Below, piece by piece: positions 24,664 to 33,563 of a stretch of DNA of 64,000 bases. The notes under the pieces were generated by a model that saw only the letters and a program-made list of their open reading frames with translations, did no database searches and was not told the DNA's origin. Location of the stretch: positions 1 through 64,000 of the forward strand of contig JADQBA010000002.1 in assembly GCA_016903675.1 (NCBI GenBank), written 5' to 3'. The first letter of the stretch is position 1. The number at the start of each line of letters is the position of its first letter. The translations under genes and the position numbers were made by a program. The stretch comes from Stigonema ocellatum SAG 48.90 = DSM 106950. Its GTDB lineage: Bacteria > Cyanobacteriota > Cyanobacteriia > Cyanobacteriales > Nostocaceae.

Positions 24664-26421
24664 ATGGTTAATCCTAGTAACTCTAGCGTGCCTTTAGATA
24701 AAAAATTTCTGCATAAGGGTTATTTACAGGTTGACTATTGGTTAGTTGCTGTACTGGTCTGTTATACCCTGTTTGCTTGGGCTAATTGGGGTAAGTCTGA
24801 ATATCTCTTTTGGGATATCGGGCGTGAGGCTGAGATACCTGCGCGTATATTAGCAGGACAATTACTTTATCGGGATGTAGAGACTTTCTATGGTCCACTC
24901 GCCTATTATGCCAATGCACTAGCTCTGTTACTTTTTGGCCATCATTTAGAAGTTTTTTACACAGTCGATCTGGGTTTAACGTTGGCAGCTACGTTACTGT
25001 TTTATCGCTTGGCAAAGCGGCTGATGAATGCTCCTTGGGCTACTTTGTGCACCGTATATATGTTGATCTACTGTGCCTTAGGTCCTGGGCTGTTTAATTT
25101 CATCCTACCCTATAGTTTTGGAGGAGTCTACGCCACGGTATTCTGCTTACTCGCTATTACTACCCTCGACTGCTATGCATGTACAGGTAGACTAAGATGG
25201 CTGGTTGCTGCGGCGATCGCCTGTGGACTTGCTGGGCTTGCCAAACAGGAGTACGGAGTAGCTGCGTTGGGAAGTGTGTTAGTCGGTACTAACTTGTACT
25301 TTCCTCAAAACTTACGAACCAGATTGGAGCGCAGCATAATTGTACTCGTAGTTGCTCTTATATGCGTGTTCCTACCGTTTGCTCTACTTGCCCAACAAGT
25401 TTCTTGGGAGACAATACACTTATCGCTGTTCCCGATTCATCAGCTAAGCGTTTTGAATCGAAACACTTTCTTTCAGGTTTCACCTGCTAAAACTCTTCAT
25501 ATTTGGTGGCATACTTTCAAAGATTTCTTGTTTGGCTCTTTGGTAGTTTTAGCATCAGTGATAGCCGCTCAATGGTTCTCAAAGTTTCGATGGTTTCGTA
25601 GGTCAAAATGGTTAAAAAGCTTATTCGATATCATAGCAAGTGTTGTCCTGGCACGGATTGGTTTTAGCTTGCTAAGTAGAATTTTCCACTGGAACACATC
25701 TCCACTCGAAAATCTGTCTTGGTTTATACCAGTGTCAGTAGGATGGTTTGCTCTCAACCTTAGACAGTTGATTAGAAACAAAGATGCTGCGCTTTTATGG
25801 ACATTACTGGTTTTCTTGTTGTTACTCAATTTCCGTTGGTTATTCTACATAAATTTCTATGGATTATATGCCCCGCCAGTAGCACTCTTATTCTTCATAT
25901 TGCTGTATAATTTCACACCAGCTAATCGGAGACTCATATGGAATTCCTTACTTGTTTGCATCCTCATCTTCAGCAGTCAAAAACTAGGCGAATTAGCACA
26001 GTATCGCTACGCGATCCAATCCTCTTATGGAACTTTATACACTGCCAATGCTAAGATGGCGCGAGCTTTCAACCAGACGATTAATGTTATCAATACCTCT
26101 AAGGCTAAATCAGTTCTAGTCTTACCAGAAGGCTCCATTCTAACTTTCATGACAGGTACTTACTCGCCGAGCCGAATCATAACCTTTCAACCAATAGCTC
26201 TTCCTGATGAAAAAGCTCAGCAGGATTTCGTTTCTAGTATGAAAAAGAAACCGCCTGAACTGATAGTATATTTGGATATGCCTTTTCGCGAGGTGGGCTA
26301 TAGAAACTATGCTGAATTTAATCCAATAGTTGACCGTTGGATTACCCAAGAACATAAATTGATTAGCGTTGTTCCTGAAGACCAGGGGGTGATTCGGATT
26401 TACGCCCGTGAGTTCAGATAA
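24664..26421 (+). CDS. GT39-like polytopic membrane glycosyltransferase
   Basis: A 585-residue integral membrane protein with roughly eleven hydrophobic segments, beginning YWLVAVLVCYTLFAWANWG. The first periplasmic loop has WDIGREAEIPARILAGQLLYRDVETFYGP (Asp and Glu as expected of GT-C enzymes), and a soluble C-terminal part starts near residue 470. This pattern fits the dolichyl-phosphate-mannose-protein mannosyltransferase (GT39/PMT) clan. Members transfer sugars from polyprenyl-phosphate donors on the outer face of the membrane. It may decorate exported polysaccharide or protein. The next gene follows after 36 bp and is probably co-transcribed. Confidence 0.75.
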   Translation: MVNPSNSSVPLDKKFLHKGYLQVDYWLVAVLVCYTLFAWANWGKSEYLFWDIGREAEIPARILAGQLLYRDVETFYGPLAYYANALALLLFGHHLEVFYTVDLGLTLAATLLFYRLAKRLMNAPWATLCTVYMLIYCALGPGLFNFILPYSFGGVYATVFCLLAITTLDCYACTGRLRWLVAAAIACGLAGLAKQEYGVAALGSVLVGTNLYFPQNLRTRLERSIIVLVVALICVFLPFALLAQQVSWETIHLSLFPIHQLSVLNRNTFFQVSPAKTLHIWWHTFKDFLFGSLVVLASVIAAQWFSKFRWFRRSKWLKSLFDIIASVVLARIGFSLLSRIFHWNTSPLENLSWFIPVSVGWFALNLRQLIRNKDAALLWTLLVFLLLLNFRWLFYINFYGLYAPPVALLFFILLYNFTPANRRLIWNSLLVCILIFSSQKLGELAQYRYAIQSSYGTLYTANAKMARAFNQTINVINTSKAKSVLVLPEGSILTFMTGTYSPSRIITFQPIALPDEKAQQDFVSSMKKKPPELIVYLDMPFREVGYRNYAEFNPIVDRWITQEHKLISVVPEDQGVIRIYAREFR

Positions 26422-26457
26422 GAATCAAAAATCGAAAACAATTTAAGAAATTATATC

Positions 26458-28743
26458 GTGACAAACATGAATAACCAAATTCCCGAGAGCGGAGTACTCA
26501 TAGCTCAAGCTCTGACTACCCAAACCCTCTTTACAAATCAGACACCGAGTCTCCCAAATGCCAACGATGGTGTCCCTTATGAACTGGGGGTGAAGTTCAG
26601 AAGTGCTAAAAGTGGTTACATTACCGCGATTCGCCATTTCAAATCGTCTAGTGAGACAGGAACCCATGTGGGGAAAATCTGGTCAGCAACAGGTAACGTC
26701 CTAGCAACAGTGACTTTCGCCAATGAAACTGCCTCAGGTTGGCAGCAGCAGGCTCTGAGCAGCCCGTTGGCGATTCAAGCTAACACGACCTACGTAGTCT
26801 CTGTCAACACCAATGGCTACTTCCCTTTCACTAGTAGTGGATTGGCAAGCTCGATTGTCAATGGAGATCTCAGTTCCGTTGCTGACGGGAACAATGGAGT
26901 CTATAATACGACTCCAAGTGCTTTCCCGACTCAATCTTACCAAAACAGCAACTATTTCCGTGACATCGTATTCGCTTCTGGTAATACCCTGATTAAGGTG
27001 AGTGGTGATAATCAAACCGGTACAGCAGGGAGTGCCTTACCCAACCAGTTAGTGGTTCAAGTGAATAACGCTGCGAACAATCCTGTGTCAGGAATTACAG
27101 TCACCTTTGCAGTCACTAGTGGTAGCGCTTCGGGTTCGGTGTCGCCTAGTAGTGCGGTAACGAATTCCAATGGTCAAGCTAGCACTGTGCTGACTCTCGG
27201 GTCGGCCTCTAGCGGAGCATCAGTGAGTGCAACAGCTGGGAGCATAGGTAGCGTCACCTTCAGTGCTAAAGCTCGTCCAGCAAATCCCAATGCCATTTAT
27301 TTAGAAAACCAAAACGCTGGAACGACAAACTGGAAAATCACTAATCCAGTTACCCAGAATGCGCCTGAGATTGTGGGCTATGCCGGGGCAACTAGTGTCA
27401 ATCAAGGTGGGACTTTGCCAATCTACGTTTCCTTAGCACAGTCAGGAACGTACAGCATCGACGTATATCGCTTAGGTTATTACAACGGTACCGGAGGGCG
27501 ATTAATATTCCGCAATGGTTCACTCAATGGCAGCCCTCAAAACCCCTTTACAGTCACAGACTCTGCGACCAATCTCGTCGAGGTTAACTGGTCAATTTCT
27601 ACTACTCTATCAGTGGGTACTAACTGGACCAGTGGTCTGTATGTTGCCAATTTGACTCATGGGGCTAGTGGCAAACAGACACAGCTATGGTTTGTTGTGC
27701 GCAATGATAGCAGCACCTCCGATATCTTATTCGAGAGCGGCTTTAGTAACTTTCATGCTTATAACAACTCTGGTGGTTACAGCTTGTATTGGTGGAATAG
27801 TAATGGCGGTCAAAGGGCATTCAAAGTTTCTTCTGAGCGACCATTTTCACAAACAAGTACTCGGACAATTGAAGCCAATAAGATACTGACTTGGGAGTAC
27901 AACATGGCACGGTGGCTGGAATCCCAGAGCTATGATGTTTCCTACGTTGCTAACGTTGATATCTACTCTAACCCACAGTTACTGAAGCAGCACAAAGTAT
28001 TTCTGGTAGCAGGTCATAACGAGTACTGGTCATTAGAAGAACGCAACAACGTGCAGCAGGCTCGCGATGGTAAACCAGCAACGAACTTAGCATTTTTCTG
28101 TGCCAACTCATGTTACTGGCGAACACGCTTTGAGAAATCAAATACAACTGGGCGAGCCAACAGTATTATAGCATGCTACAAGGATGCTTGGGCACAAGAT
28201 CCGACTGCGGCAACTAATTCGGCTGCGGCAACTAATGAGTTCCGCAGCCCAGAGAACAACCGTGCCGAAAACGCTTTGTTAGGAGTCATGTATACAGCTG
28301 ATAACGGTGACTACTACGGCGGGGCTAACTTTGTAGTCACCAACGCTACAGACCCTTACTACGCCAATACCAATCTCAAAAACAATGATACACTGTCTCA
28401 GTTAGTTGGCTTTGAATGGGATGCGGTGGTTAACAATCTTGGCTCTACCCCAAGCGGGTTGGTTGTTCTGTCGCAATCACCGGTTGTTCCTGTTCAAGGA
28501 GACATAGACCCATATCTTCCACCTGACCCTAATAATGGAAAGATAGCAAATGCAGTCCGCTACACCGCAGCAAGCGGTGCTAAGGTCTTTGCGGTCGGCT
28601 CTTTCCAGTTTATGTGGGGACTGGACAGCGATGGCGTTAGTACACCACGCGAAGATATTCGCGCTAAGCAATTTGCTGTCAACATCTTTGCAGATATGGG
28701 AGCCAGACCGCAAACTCCTGATGCCCAAATCAAGCTGCCTTAA
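26458..28743 (+). CDS. DUF4082 / Ig-like / dimethylformamidase-large-subunit-like protein
   Basis: A 761-residue multidomain protein. Residues about 20-175 form a DUF4082 module (GVKFRSAKSGYITAIRHFKS, TSGWQQ-like turns). About 180-270 is a bacterial Ig-like (Big_1) domain (GTAGSALPNQLVVQVNN, GITVTFAVTSGSASGSVSPS). From about 280 to the end the sequence resembles the large subunit of N,N-dimethylformamidase and related uncharacterised proteins (SIDVYRLGYYNGTGGR, FLVAGHNEYWSLEERN, FFCANSCYWRTR). Such a C-terminal domain next to adhesive modules suggests action on a surface polymer. No clear signal peptide is seen from the GTG at 26458 or the ATG at 26467, so export may be unusual or the true start misjudged. 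Confidence 0.75.
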   Translation: MTNMNNQIPESGVLIAQALTTQTLFTNQTPSLPNANDGVPYELGVKFRSAKSGYITAIRHFKSSSETGTHVGKIWSATGNVLATVTFANETASGWQQQALSSPLAIQANTTYVVSVNTNGYFPFTSSGLASSIVNGDLSSVADGNNGVYNTTPSAFPTQSYQNSNYFRDIVFASGNTLIKVSGDNQTGTAGSALPNQLVVQVNNAANNPVSGITVTFAVTSGSASGSVSPSSAVTNSNGQASTVLTLGSASSGASVSATAGSIGSVTFSAKARPANPNAIYLENQNAGTTNWKITNPVTQNAPEIVGYAGATSVNQGGTLPIYVSLAQSGTYSIDVYRLGYYNGTGGRLIFRNGSLNGSPQNPFTVTDSATNLVEVNWSISTTLSVGTNWTSGLYVANLTHGASGKQTQLWFVVRNDSSTSDILFESGFSNFHAYNNSGGYSLYWWNSNGGQRAFKVSSERPFSQTSTRTIEANKILTWEYNMARWLESQSYDVSYVANVDIYSNPQLLKQHKVFLVAGHNEYWSLEERNNVQQARDGKPATNLAFFCANSCYWRTRFEKSNTTGRANSIIACYKDAWAQDPTAATNSAAATNEFRSPENNRAENALLGVMYTADNGDYYGGANFVVTNATDPYYANTNLKNNDTLSQLVGFEWDAVVNNLGSTPSGLVVLSQSPVVPVQGDIDPYLPPDPNNGKIANAVRYTAASGAKVFAVGSFQFMWGLDSDGVSTPREDIRAKQFAVNIFADMGARPQTPDAQIKLP

Positions 28744-29005
28744 GACATATATAACGCCGATTTGGCGCAAAGTGTCATAATTCAGATAGGTAGAGGGATA
28801 GTTTTGTACTTTCAGTAGTACAGCAACATCCATTCGTGACAAGTATAAGATGGCACTGTATTTTCCCCGGATTTTTGAGGAACATTACTGTTTGACAAAT
28901 GTGATTTGACCTCAACTCGTCACGAATGGAATGGACAATTGCAATAAGATTGCAATCTTGAGTTTAGACTCGTGTTTTAACGCTATAAAATCTGAAGTTT
29001 TAGTT
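28744..29005. other. Intergenic with inverted repeat CCATTCGTGAC
   Basis: CCATTCGTGAC (28830-28840) and GTCACGAATGG (28918-28928) are perfect 11-bp inverted repeats 77 bp apart. The same 11-mer occurs at 19775-19785. No gene is seen in this interval. Confidence 0.4.
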
Positions 29006-29992
29006 ATGAATCTGAGAATAAAACGCCGACGATTTGGTCAGATAGTCATCGCTAGTGCCACCACAACTGTGATTGCCAGCTTAGCAGGTAAGAGCATGGC
29101 ACAGCAGACACAGCAAATCTATGGGATCAGCCTTCCCTCCATTAATCCCGCCACCAATAGAACAACGGGAAGTGTATCGCTATCATCCAATGTAGAAAAT
29201 GCGGTCCCTGCAATAGTGCTGAAATCTTTAGATTTATCAACTGGCAAGGAGTCGAGCAATCAGCTGCCTGCTAGTCCGGTTGAGAACGTCACTACTCTCC
29301 TTCAAAGTGCAACCAAAGCTATATTTACCGATCTTGGGGAGCAGGTCAAGGGTTTGACTGCCAAATCCGATGGCACACTCATTTCTGCTACTGTAACGAG
29401 TTCTCCTCAAGGGGATGTCAATCAGCTCACATTTGCTAACAGTAAGTCTTCGGTGTTGAACAGAAGTCTCAAAGCATCGGGATTCCAAAAAAATAGTATC
29501 ATTGAAAGTCTGTTGTTTACCAAAGACAACACCCTCCTGACTATCGTTAGTCTCTATAGCGGCACTCCACCTTTTGATTTCGGTGTGATTGACACCCAAA
29601 CAGGCATCTTGACTCCTGGTGCTCAATTAGGGCTGCCGGAAATTTCCCCTAGGGACCGGTTGAGTAATCTTGCCCAATCCCCAGATGGTAAAATTTACGC
29701 TACAGGTCTTGGCGGAGAGGGATCAGTTGTTTTAGTGCAGCTAGATCTGGTCAACAAAACGACACTTACTGGCAGAGGCAAGATTATAAAACTGTTTCCT
29801 TTGAGCTTTAATGGAAAGGGTTTGGGAAATGATGTCTTTAGCTTAGCTTTCTCTCCATCTGGGCAACTATTTGCGCTTGCTGATCCCCAATACCAAGGAA
29901 CTAATTCTCTGTATACTGTAGATTTGCAGTCCGGAAATTTGACTTTTGTGCGACAATTTGCTGTCGCTAAGATTACGTTTATACCTTCCTAA
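29006..29992 (+). CDS. Tat-exported protein, beta-propeller-like
   Basis: A 328-residue protein from the ATG at 29006 (MNLRIKRRRFGQIVIASATT). RRRFGQ followed by a hydrophobic stretch and SMAQQ fits a twin-arginine signal peptide with cleavage after about residue 35. An upstream start at 28931 would bury this signal, so it is not chosen. The mature part has repeated short segments such as LAQSPDGKIYATGLGG and LAFSPSGQLFALADPQYQG, typical of beta-propeller blades. Likely periplasmic or extracellular. Function is unknown; it lies between a surface-polymer protein and the ABC exporter gene. Confidence 0.65.
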   Translation: MNLRIKRRRFGQIVIASATTTVIASLAGKSMAQQTQQIYGISLPSINPATNRTTGSVSLSSNVENAVPAIVLKSLDLSTGKESSNQLPASPVENVTTLLQSATKAIFTDLGEQVKGLTAKSDGTLISATVTSSPQGDVNQLTFANSKSSVLNRSLKASGFQKNSIIESLLFTKDNTLLTIVSLYSGTPPFDFGVIDTQTGILTPGAQLGLPEISPRDRLSNLAQSPDGKIYATGLGGEGSVVLVQLDLVNKTTLTGRGKIIKLFPLSFNGKGLGNDVFSLAFSPSGQLFALADPQYQGTNSLYTVDLQSGNLTFVRQFAVAKITFIPS

Positions 29993-30008
29993 AGGTCAGC
30001 ACCCTTAG

Positions 30009-30265
30009 TATAGCAATCCTCCGCAAATTTCCGAACAACAGGGACGACTTGGAGGACAAGGGAGATGGGGGAGATGGGGGAGATAGGGGAGATGAGGGAG
30101 ATGGGGGAGATGAGGGAGATGGGGGAGATAAATGCTTTCTTGTCCCCCAAGTCCCCCAAGTCCCCCAAGTCCCCCAAGTCTCTCTTTTTCCACATCCCGT
30201 GAAAAGTTAGAATGCCCACCCTACTAACATCATCTATTTTTCGCGAATGATTTAGGATTGCTATA
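30009..30265. repeat. TATAGCA(A/G)TCC element, copy 3, with 9-bp tandem tracts
   Basis: TATAGCAATCC (30009-30019) and GGATTGCTATA (30255-30265) enclose a 9-bp tandem purine tract based on GGGAGATGG (about 30058-30130). A 9-bp tandem pyrimidine tract based on TCCCCCAAG (about 30142-30180) follows. The two tracts are only roughly complementary. The element ends 27 bp before the Wzt-like gene. Confidence 0.8.
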
Positions 30266-30291
30266 GCAGAGCTATTTTAGTTAAAAAACTT

Positions 30292-31596
30292 ATGAGTATG
30301 TCTGATATTATGATTAAGGTTGAAAATATAGGCAAAAAGTATATATTAGGGCATCTAGAGGAAGGTCGTAAATACAAGGCTTTACGGGATGTAATTGCTG
30401 ATCAGGCAAAGTCACTGGGTCGAAAAATTATCAGAGCTTCTGAAAAACAAAATCTCAACTCAGTCCGCGAAGAGTTTTGGGCATTAAAAGATATTTCATG
30501 TGAAATTAAGCAAGGAGACAGAATAGGTATTATTGGACGCAATGGTGCGGGAAAATCAACATTATTGAAAATTTTGAGCCGGATTACAGAGCCAACTAAA
30601 GGTAAAATTGTAATTAAAGGAAGAGTTGCAAGTCTATTAGAAGTGGGAACAGGCTTTCACCCAGAATTAACTGGACGGGAAAACATTTTCCTTAATGGTT
30701 CAATTATGGGAATGAGTAAGGTGGAGATTAAAAGCAAGTTTGATGAGATTGTTGCATTTGCAGAGGTGGAGAAGTTTTTAGATACGCCAGTAAAGCGATA
30801 CTCTTCTGGAATGTATGTACGCCTTGCTTTTGCTGTGGCTGCTCACTTAGAGCCAGAAATTTTGATTATTGATGAGGTACTTGCAGTGGGGGATGCTAAG
30901 TTCCAAAGAAAATGTTTAGCTAAAATGGAAGATGTGGGTAAGGAGGGAAGAACAGTTTTATTTGTCAGCCATCAAATGGCAGCAATTAAAAAATTATGTT
31001 CAAGAGCAATCTTACTCCAGTCAGGAAAGGTTCAGTATGATGGAAATGTTGAGTCAGCAATAGATTATTATTTAGATTACTTTTCAGGAAGTTTTGAGCA
31101 AAATGGGAACATAACAAAGATTTTAGATGTCAAACATTCTGGCACTGGAGATCTCAAGCTGACTGGATTTTCTGTAGAAAATTTGAAAGGGGTAAATTTA
31201 ATAACAGTCTCTTCTGGCGAAGAAATTATCCTTAATTTTTTCTATGAGTTGATGACTAATAAAGAAATTAGTGACCTTAGTATAGGATTATCTATACATA
31301 ACTCTTATGGAGATCCGCTTACTATTTTTTATAGTGACTATGTTGGTCAAATTTTTTCAACGTTACCTTCTAAAGGAATATTTAAGTGTAGAATAAAAGA
31401 CTTTCCTTTCTCATCAGGTAGGTATTTTGTGGGTGCAAGAGTCATCTTGATTAATGGTATAGAAGTTGACTGGCCACAAGGATACGTAGGTTTTGTTGAT
31501 GTGCAAGAGGGTTCCTTCTATAGGGAAGGAAATATTCGCCCTCAGGATCTTGGTCCTATCTTGATTAGGGGAGATTGGGAGCTAAAATCAGTCTAA
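30292..31596 (+). CDS. Wzt-type ABC transporter ATP-binding protein
   Basis: A 434-residue nucleotide-binding subunit of a polysaccharide ABC exporter. Walker A is GIIGRNGAGKST (about residue 80), the signature is KRYSSGMYVRLAFAVA, and Walker B is ILIIDEVLAVGD. The Wzt hallmark is the C-terminal half (about 265-434), a beta-sandwich carbohydrate-binding domain (Wzt_C) that recognises the capped glycan end. Such proteins work with a Wzm permease to move lipid-linked glycan across the inner membrane. No permease gene is adjacent or anywhere in the window, so the partner must be elsewhere. Alternative starts exist at 30298 and 30310. Confidence 0.92.
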   Translation: MSMSDIMIKVENIGKKYILGHLEEGRKYKALRDVIADQAKSLGRKIIRASEKQNLNSVREEFWALKDISCEIKQGDRIGIIGRNGAGKSTLLKILSRITEPTKGKIVIKGRVASLLEVGTGFHPELTGRENIFLNGSIMGMSKVEIKSKFDEIVAFAEVEKFLDTPVKRYSSGMYVRLAFAVAAHLEPEILIIDEVLAVGDAKFQRKCLAKMEDVGKEGRTVLFVSHQMAAIKKLCSRAILLQSGKVQYDGNVESAIDYYLDYFSGSFEQNGNITKILDVKHSGTGDLKLTGFSVENLKGVNLITVSSGEEIILNFFYELMTNKEISDLSIGLSIHNSYGDPLTIFYSDYVGQIFSTLPSKGIFKCRIKDFPFSSGRYFVGARVILINGIEVDWPQGYVGFVDVQEGSFYREGNIRPQDLGPILIRGDWELKSV

Positions 31597-31606
31597 GGAG
31601 AATTAT

Positions 31607-32356
31607 ATGTTTCAAACTTTGAAAAAAGCTGGTAGACGCTGTAAAAAAGCAATAGCTAGTTTCTACACCTCTTTACTCTTAGAAGAACAACCGACCTATC
31701 ACAAGTTTTGCTTCTCTCAAGAGGGAGAAGATATGATACTTAGCCGTATATTTGGTGCAAAAAGAAATGGCTTTTACATTGATGTTGGTGCTTTCCATCC
31801 ACAATATCTTTCAAACACTTATTTTTTCTATCAGTCGGGTTGGAGAGGTATAAATATTGATGCAATGCCTGGTAGTATGGAAGTCTTTAAAAAAATTAGA
31901 CCGAATGACATCAATTTAGAAATAGCGGTTTCTAATACTAAAGAAGTACTAAATTACTTTGCATTTAATATACCTAACCTTAATGGTTTTTCTCATGATA
32001 TTTCTTTGAAAAGAGATGGATGGAAGGGGGAAGACTGGGAAGCAAAAGTAATAAATCAAATGGAAATCCAAACATATACACTAGCAGAGATTTTAGAAAA
32101 ATATTTGCCAGAAAAACAAACAATAGATTTCATTAATGTTGATGTAGAGGGTCTAGATTATCAAGTCTTAGTATCAAATGATTGGTCTAGATATAGACCA
32201 AATATAGTATTAGTAGAAGATTTAGAACTAACTTCTATAAACACAGTCCAAACGTCAAAAAATTATCAATTTATGTGTAATCAAGGATATGAACTTTATA
32301 GTAAGTCAGTAAATACTTTGATATTTAAATTGGAAGAATTCAAGGTAGAAACTTAA
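31607..32356 (+). CDS. FkbM-family methyltransferase
   Basis: A 249-residue class I SAM-dependent methyltransferase of the FkbM type. FCFSQEGEDMILSRIF, then NGFYIDVGAFHPQYLSNTYF and GWRGINIDAMPGS, carry the SAM-binding loop and the acidic residue for the ribose. DFINVDVEGLDYQVL is the later conserved block. Members O-methylate sugars or polyketides; here a terminal or internal sugar methylation is likely. Wzt_C domains often read such a methyl cap, so its place just after the ATPase gene is meaningful. AGGAG lies just before the ATG at 31607, overlapping the upstream stop region. Confidence 0.92.
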   Translation: MFQTLKKAGRRCKKAIASFYTSLLLEEQPTYHKFCFSQEGEDMILSRIFGAKRNGFYIDVGAFHPQYLSNTYFFYQSGWRGINIDAMPGSMEVFKKIRPNDINLEIAVSNTKEVLNYFAFNIPNLNGFSHDISLKRDGWKGEDWEAKVINQMEIQTYTLAEILEKYLPEKQTIDFINVDVEGLDYQVLVSNDWSRYRPNIVLVEDLELTSINTVQTSKNYQFMCNQGYELYSKSVNTLIFKLEEFKVET

Positions 32357-32385
32357 GTGGGCTGAAGGTGAAAACAGGCTTAGTC

Positions 32386-32516
32386 TAAGTAGACCCGCAC
32401 AGAAAAACCGAACTATATTAATTTATGTTAATGCTTGTAGTTGCGCAAAGAGCGCTTATATCTAGGGCGCTCTTTGCGCAACTACAAACCTTAATTTATT
32501 TGTGCCGACTTACTTA
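32386..32516. mobile_element. MITE-like element with 21-bp perfect hairpin
   Basis: Imperfect inverted ends (TAAGTAGACCCGCAC at 32386-32400; GTGCCGACTTACTTA at 32502-32516) enclose a perfect 21-bp inverted repeat (32435-32455 with 32467-32487, 11-base loop). A closely related right end (CGCCGACTTACTTAA) lies at 61231-61245. The element ends exactly at the ATG of the next gene. Confidence 0.65.
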
Positions 32517-33563
32517 ATGCAATCTGTAGATTATCTAGATAAATTGATGAATGTGATGAATGAGAATACACTTTATCAAGTTAAAATTCCACCAGTTCCA
32601 GATGAAACACCACGTTCATTGTTGTCTGTAATGATTCCTACGTACAATTGTGCGAAATATCTACGCGAAACCCTAGCTAGCGTATTAGCACAAGACCCAG
32701 GACCTGATGTTATGCAAATTGAGGTGATTGATGATCACTCTACACAAGATGATCCAGCAGCAGTTGTTGAAGAATTGGGACGGGGTCGAGTTGCTTTTTA
32801 TCAGCAACCAGAGAATGTAGGTCATATCAAGAATTTTCAGACTTGTTTAGAACGTTCTCGAGGAAAGTTGATTCATCTGCTGCACGGCGATGATTGTGTA
32901 CGGGATGGCTTTTATCGTAAGCTTCAAAGAGCCTTTGAGGAGAACCCTGAGATTGGTGCTGCTTTCTGCCGCCAAATTCACATGGATGAGCAAGGACATT
33001 GGCAAGAGATTTCTCCTTTAGAGCAGTCGGAAAGTGGTGTTCTAAATAATTTATTGGAGAAAATTACTGTTCGACAGCGCATCCAAACACCCTCGATTAT
33101 AGTGCGACGCCATGTATACGAACAGCTTGGAATGTTTGACAGTCGTTTATCCTCCTGCGAGGACTGGGAAATGTGGATACGAATTGCGGCAAAATACCCC
33201 GTTTGGTACGAAGTTGAGCCGCTAGCACTATACCGTAGGCACTTAAATTCTAATACTGGACTTCATATACGCACTGGTAAAGAAATTCAAAACATACGCA
33301 AGGTCATTGGCATTATTCAGGACTACTTACCTAATGAGTACGCTGATAGGCTTTCAAAAACTGCACTTGAAAATTATGCATTGTATGCCCTCGGTTATGC
33401 AAGTGGATTTACCTTTAAAGGTGATACGATCCCTGCTATCAGCCTAATGAAAGAAGCTTTACTTTGCTCATCATCATTGAAGGTTATTTATTCTGTATTA
33501 AAGTTAAGCACTAAATTGTTTTATATAAAAATCATAGAAAATCTGGATAAAATAGGGCGATGA
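32517..33563 (+). CDS. Glycosyltransferase family 2
   Basis: A GT-A enzyme of about 348 residues. SVMIPTYNCAKYLRETLASVL begins the fold, IEVIDDHSTQDDP binds the nucleotide, and IHLLHGDDCV is the DxD-like metal site. SCEDWEMWIRIA is the ED catalytic-base region. The frame is open to a GTG at 32502, but that part belongs to the repeat element, so ATG 32517 or 32547 is more likely. No clear ribosome site precedes either. It overlaps the next gene by 4 bp (ATGA). It probably extends the glycan exported by the adjacent ABC system. Confidence 0.9.
   Translation: MQSVDYLDKLMNVMNENTLYQVKIPPVPDETPRSLLSVMIPTYNCAKYLRETLASVLAQDPGPDVMQIEVIDDHSTQDDPAAVVEELGRGRVAFYQQPENVGHIKNFQTCLERSRGKLIHLLHGDDCVRDGFYRKLQRAFEENPEIGAAFCRQIHMDEQGHWQEISPLEQSESGVLNNLLEKITVRQRIQTPSIIVRRHVYEQLGMFDSRLSSCEDWEMWIRIAAKYPVWYEVEPLALYRRHLNSNTGLHIRTGKEIQNIRKVIGIIQDYLPNEYADRLSKTALENYALYALGYASGFTFKGDTIPAISLMKEALLCSSSLKVIYSVLKLSTKLFYIKIIENLDKIGR

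Noticed and set aside
30045..30185. Possible CRISPR-like array
   Set aside because: The unit is 9 bp with no spacers; it is a simple tandem repeat inside an element.
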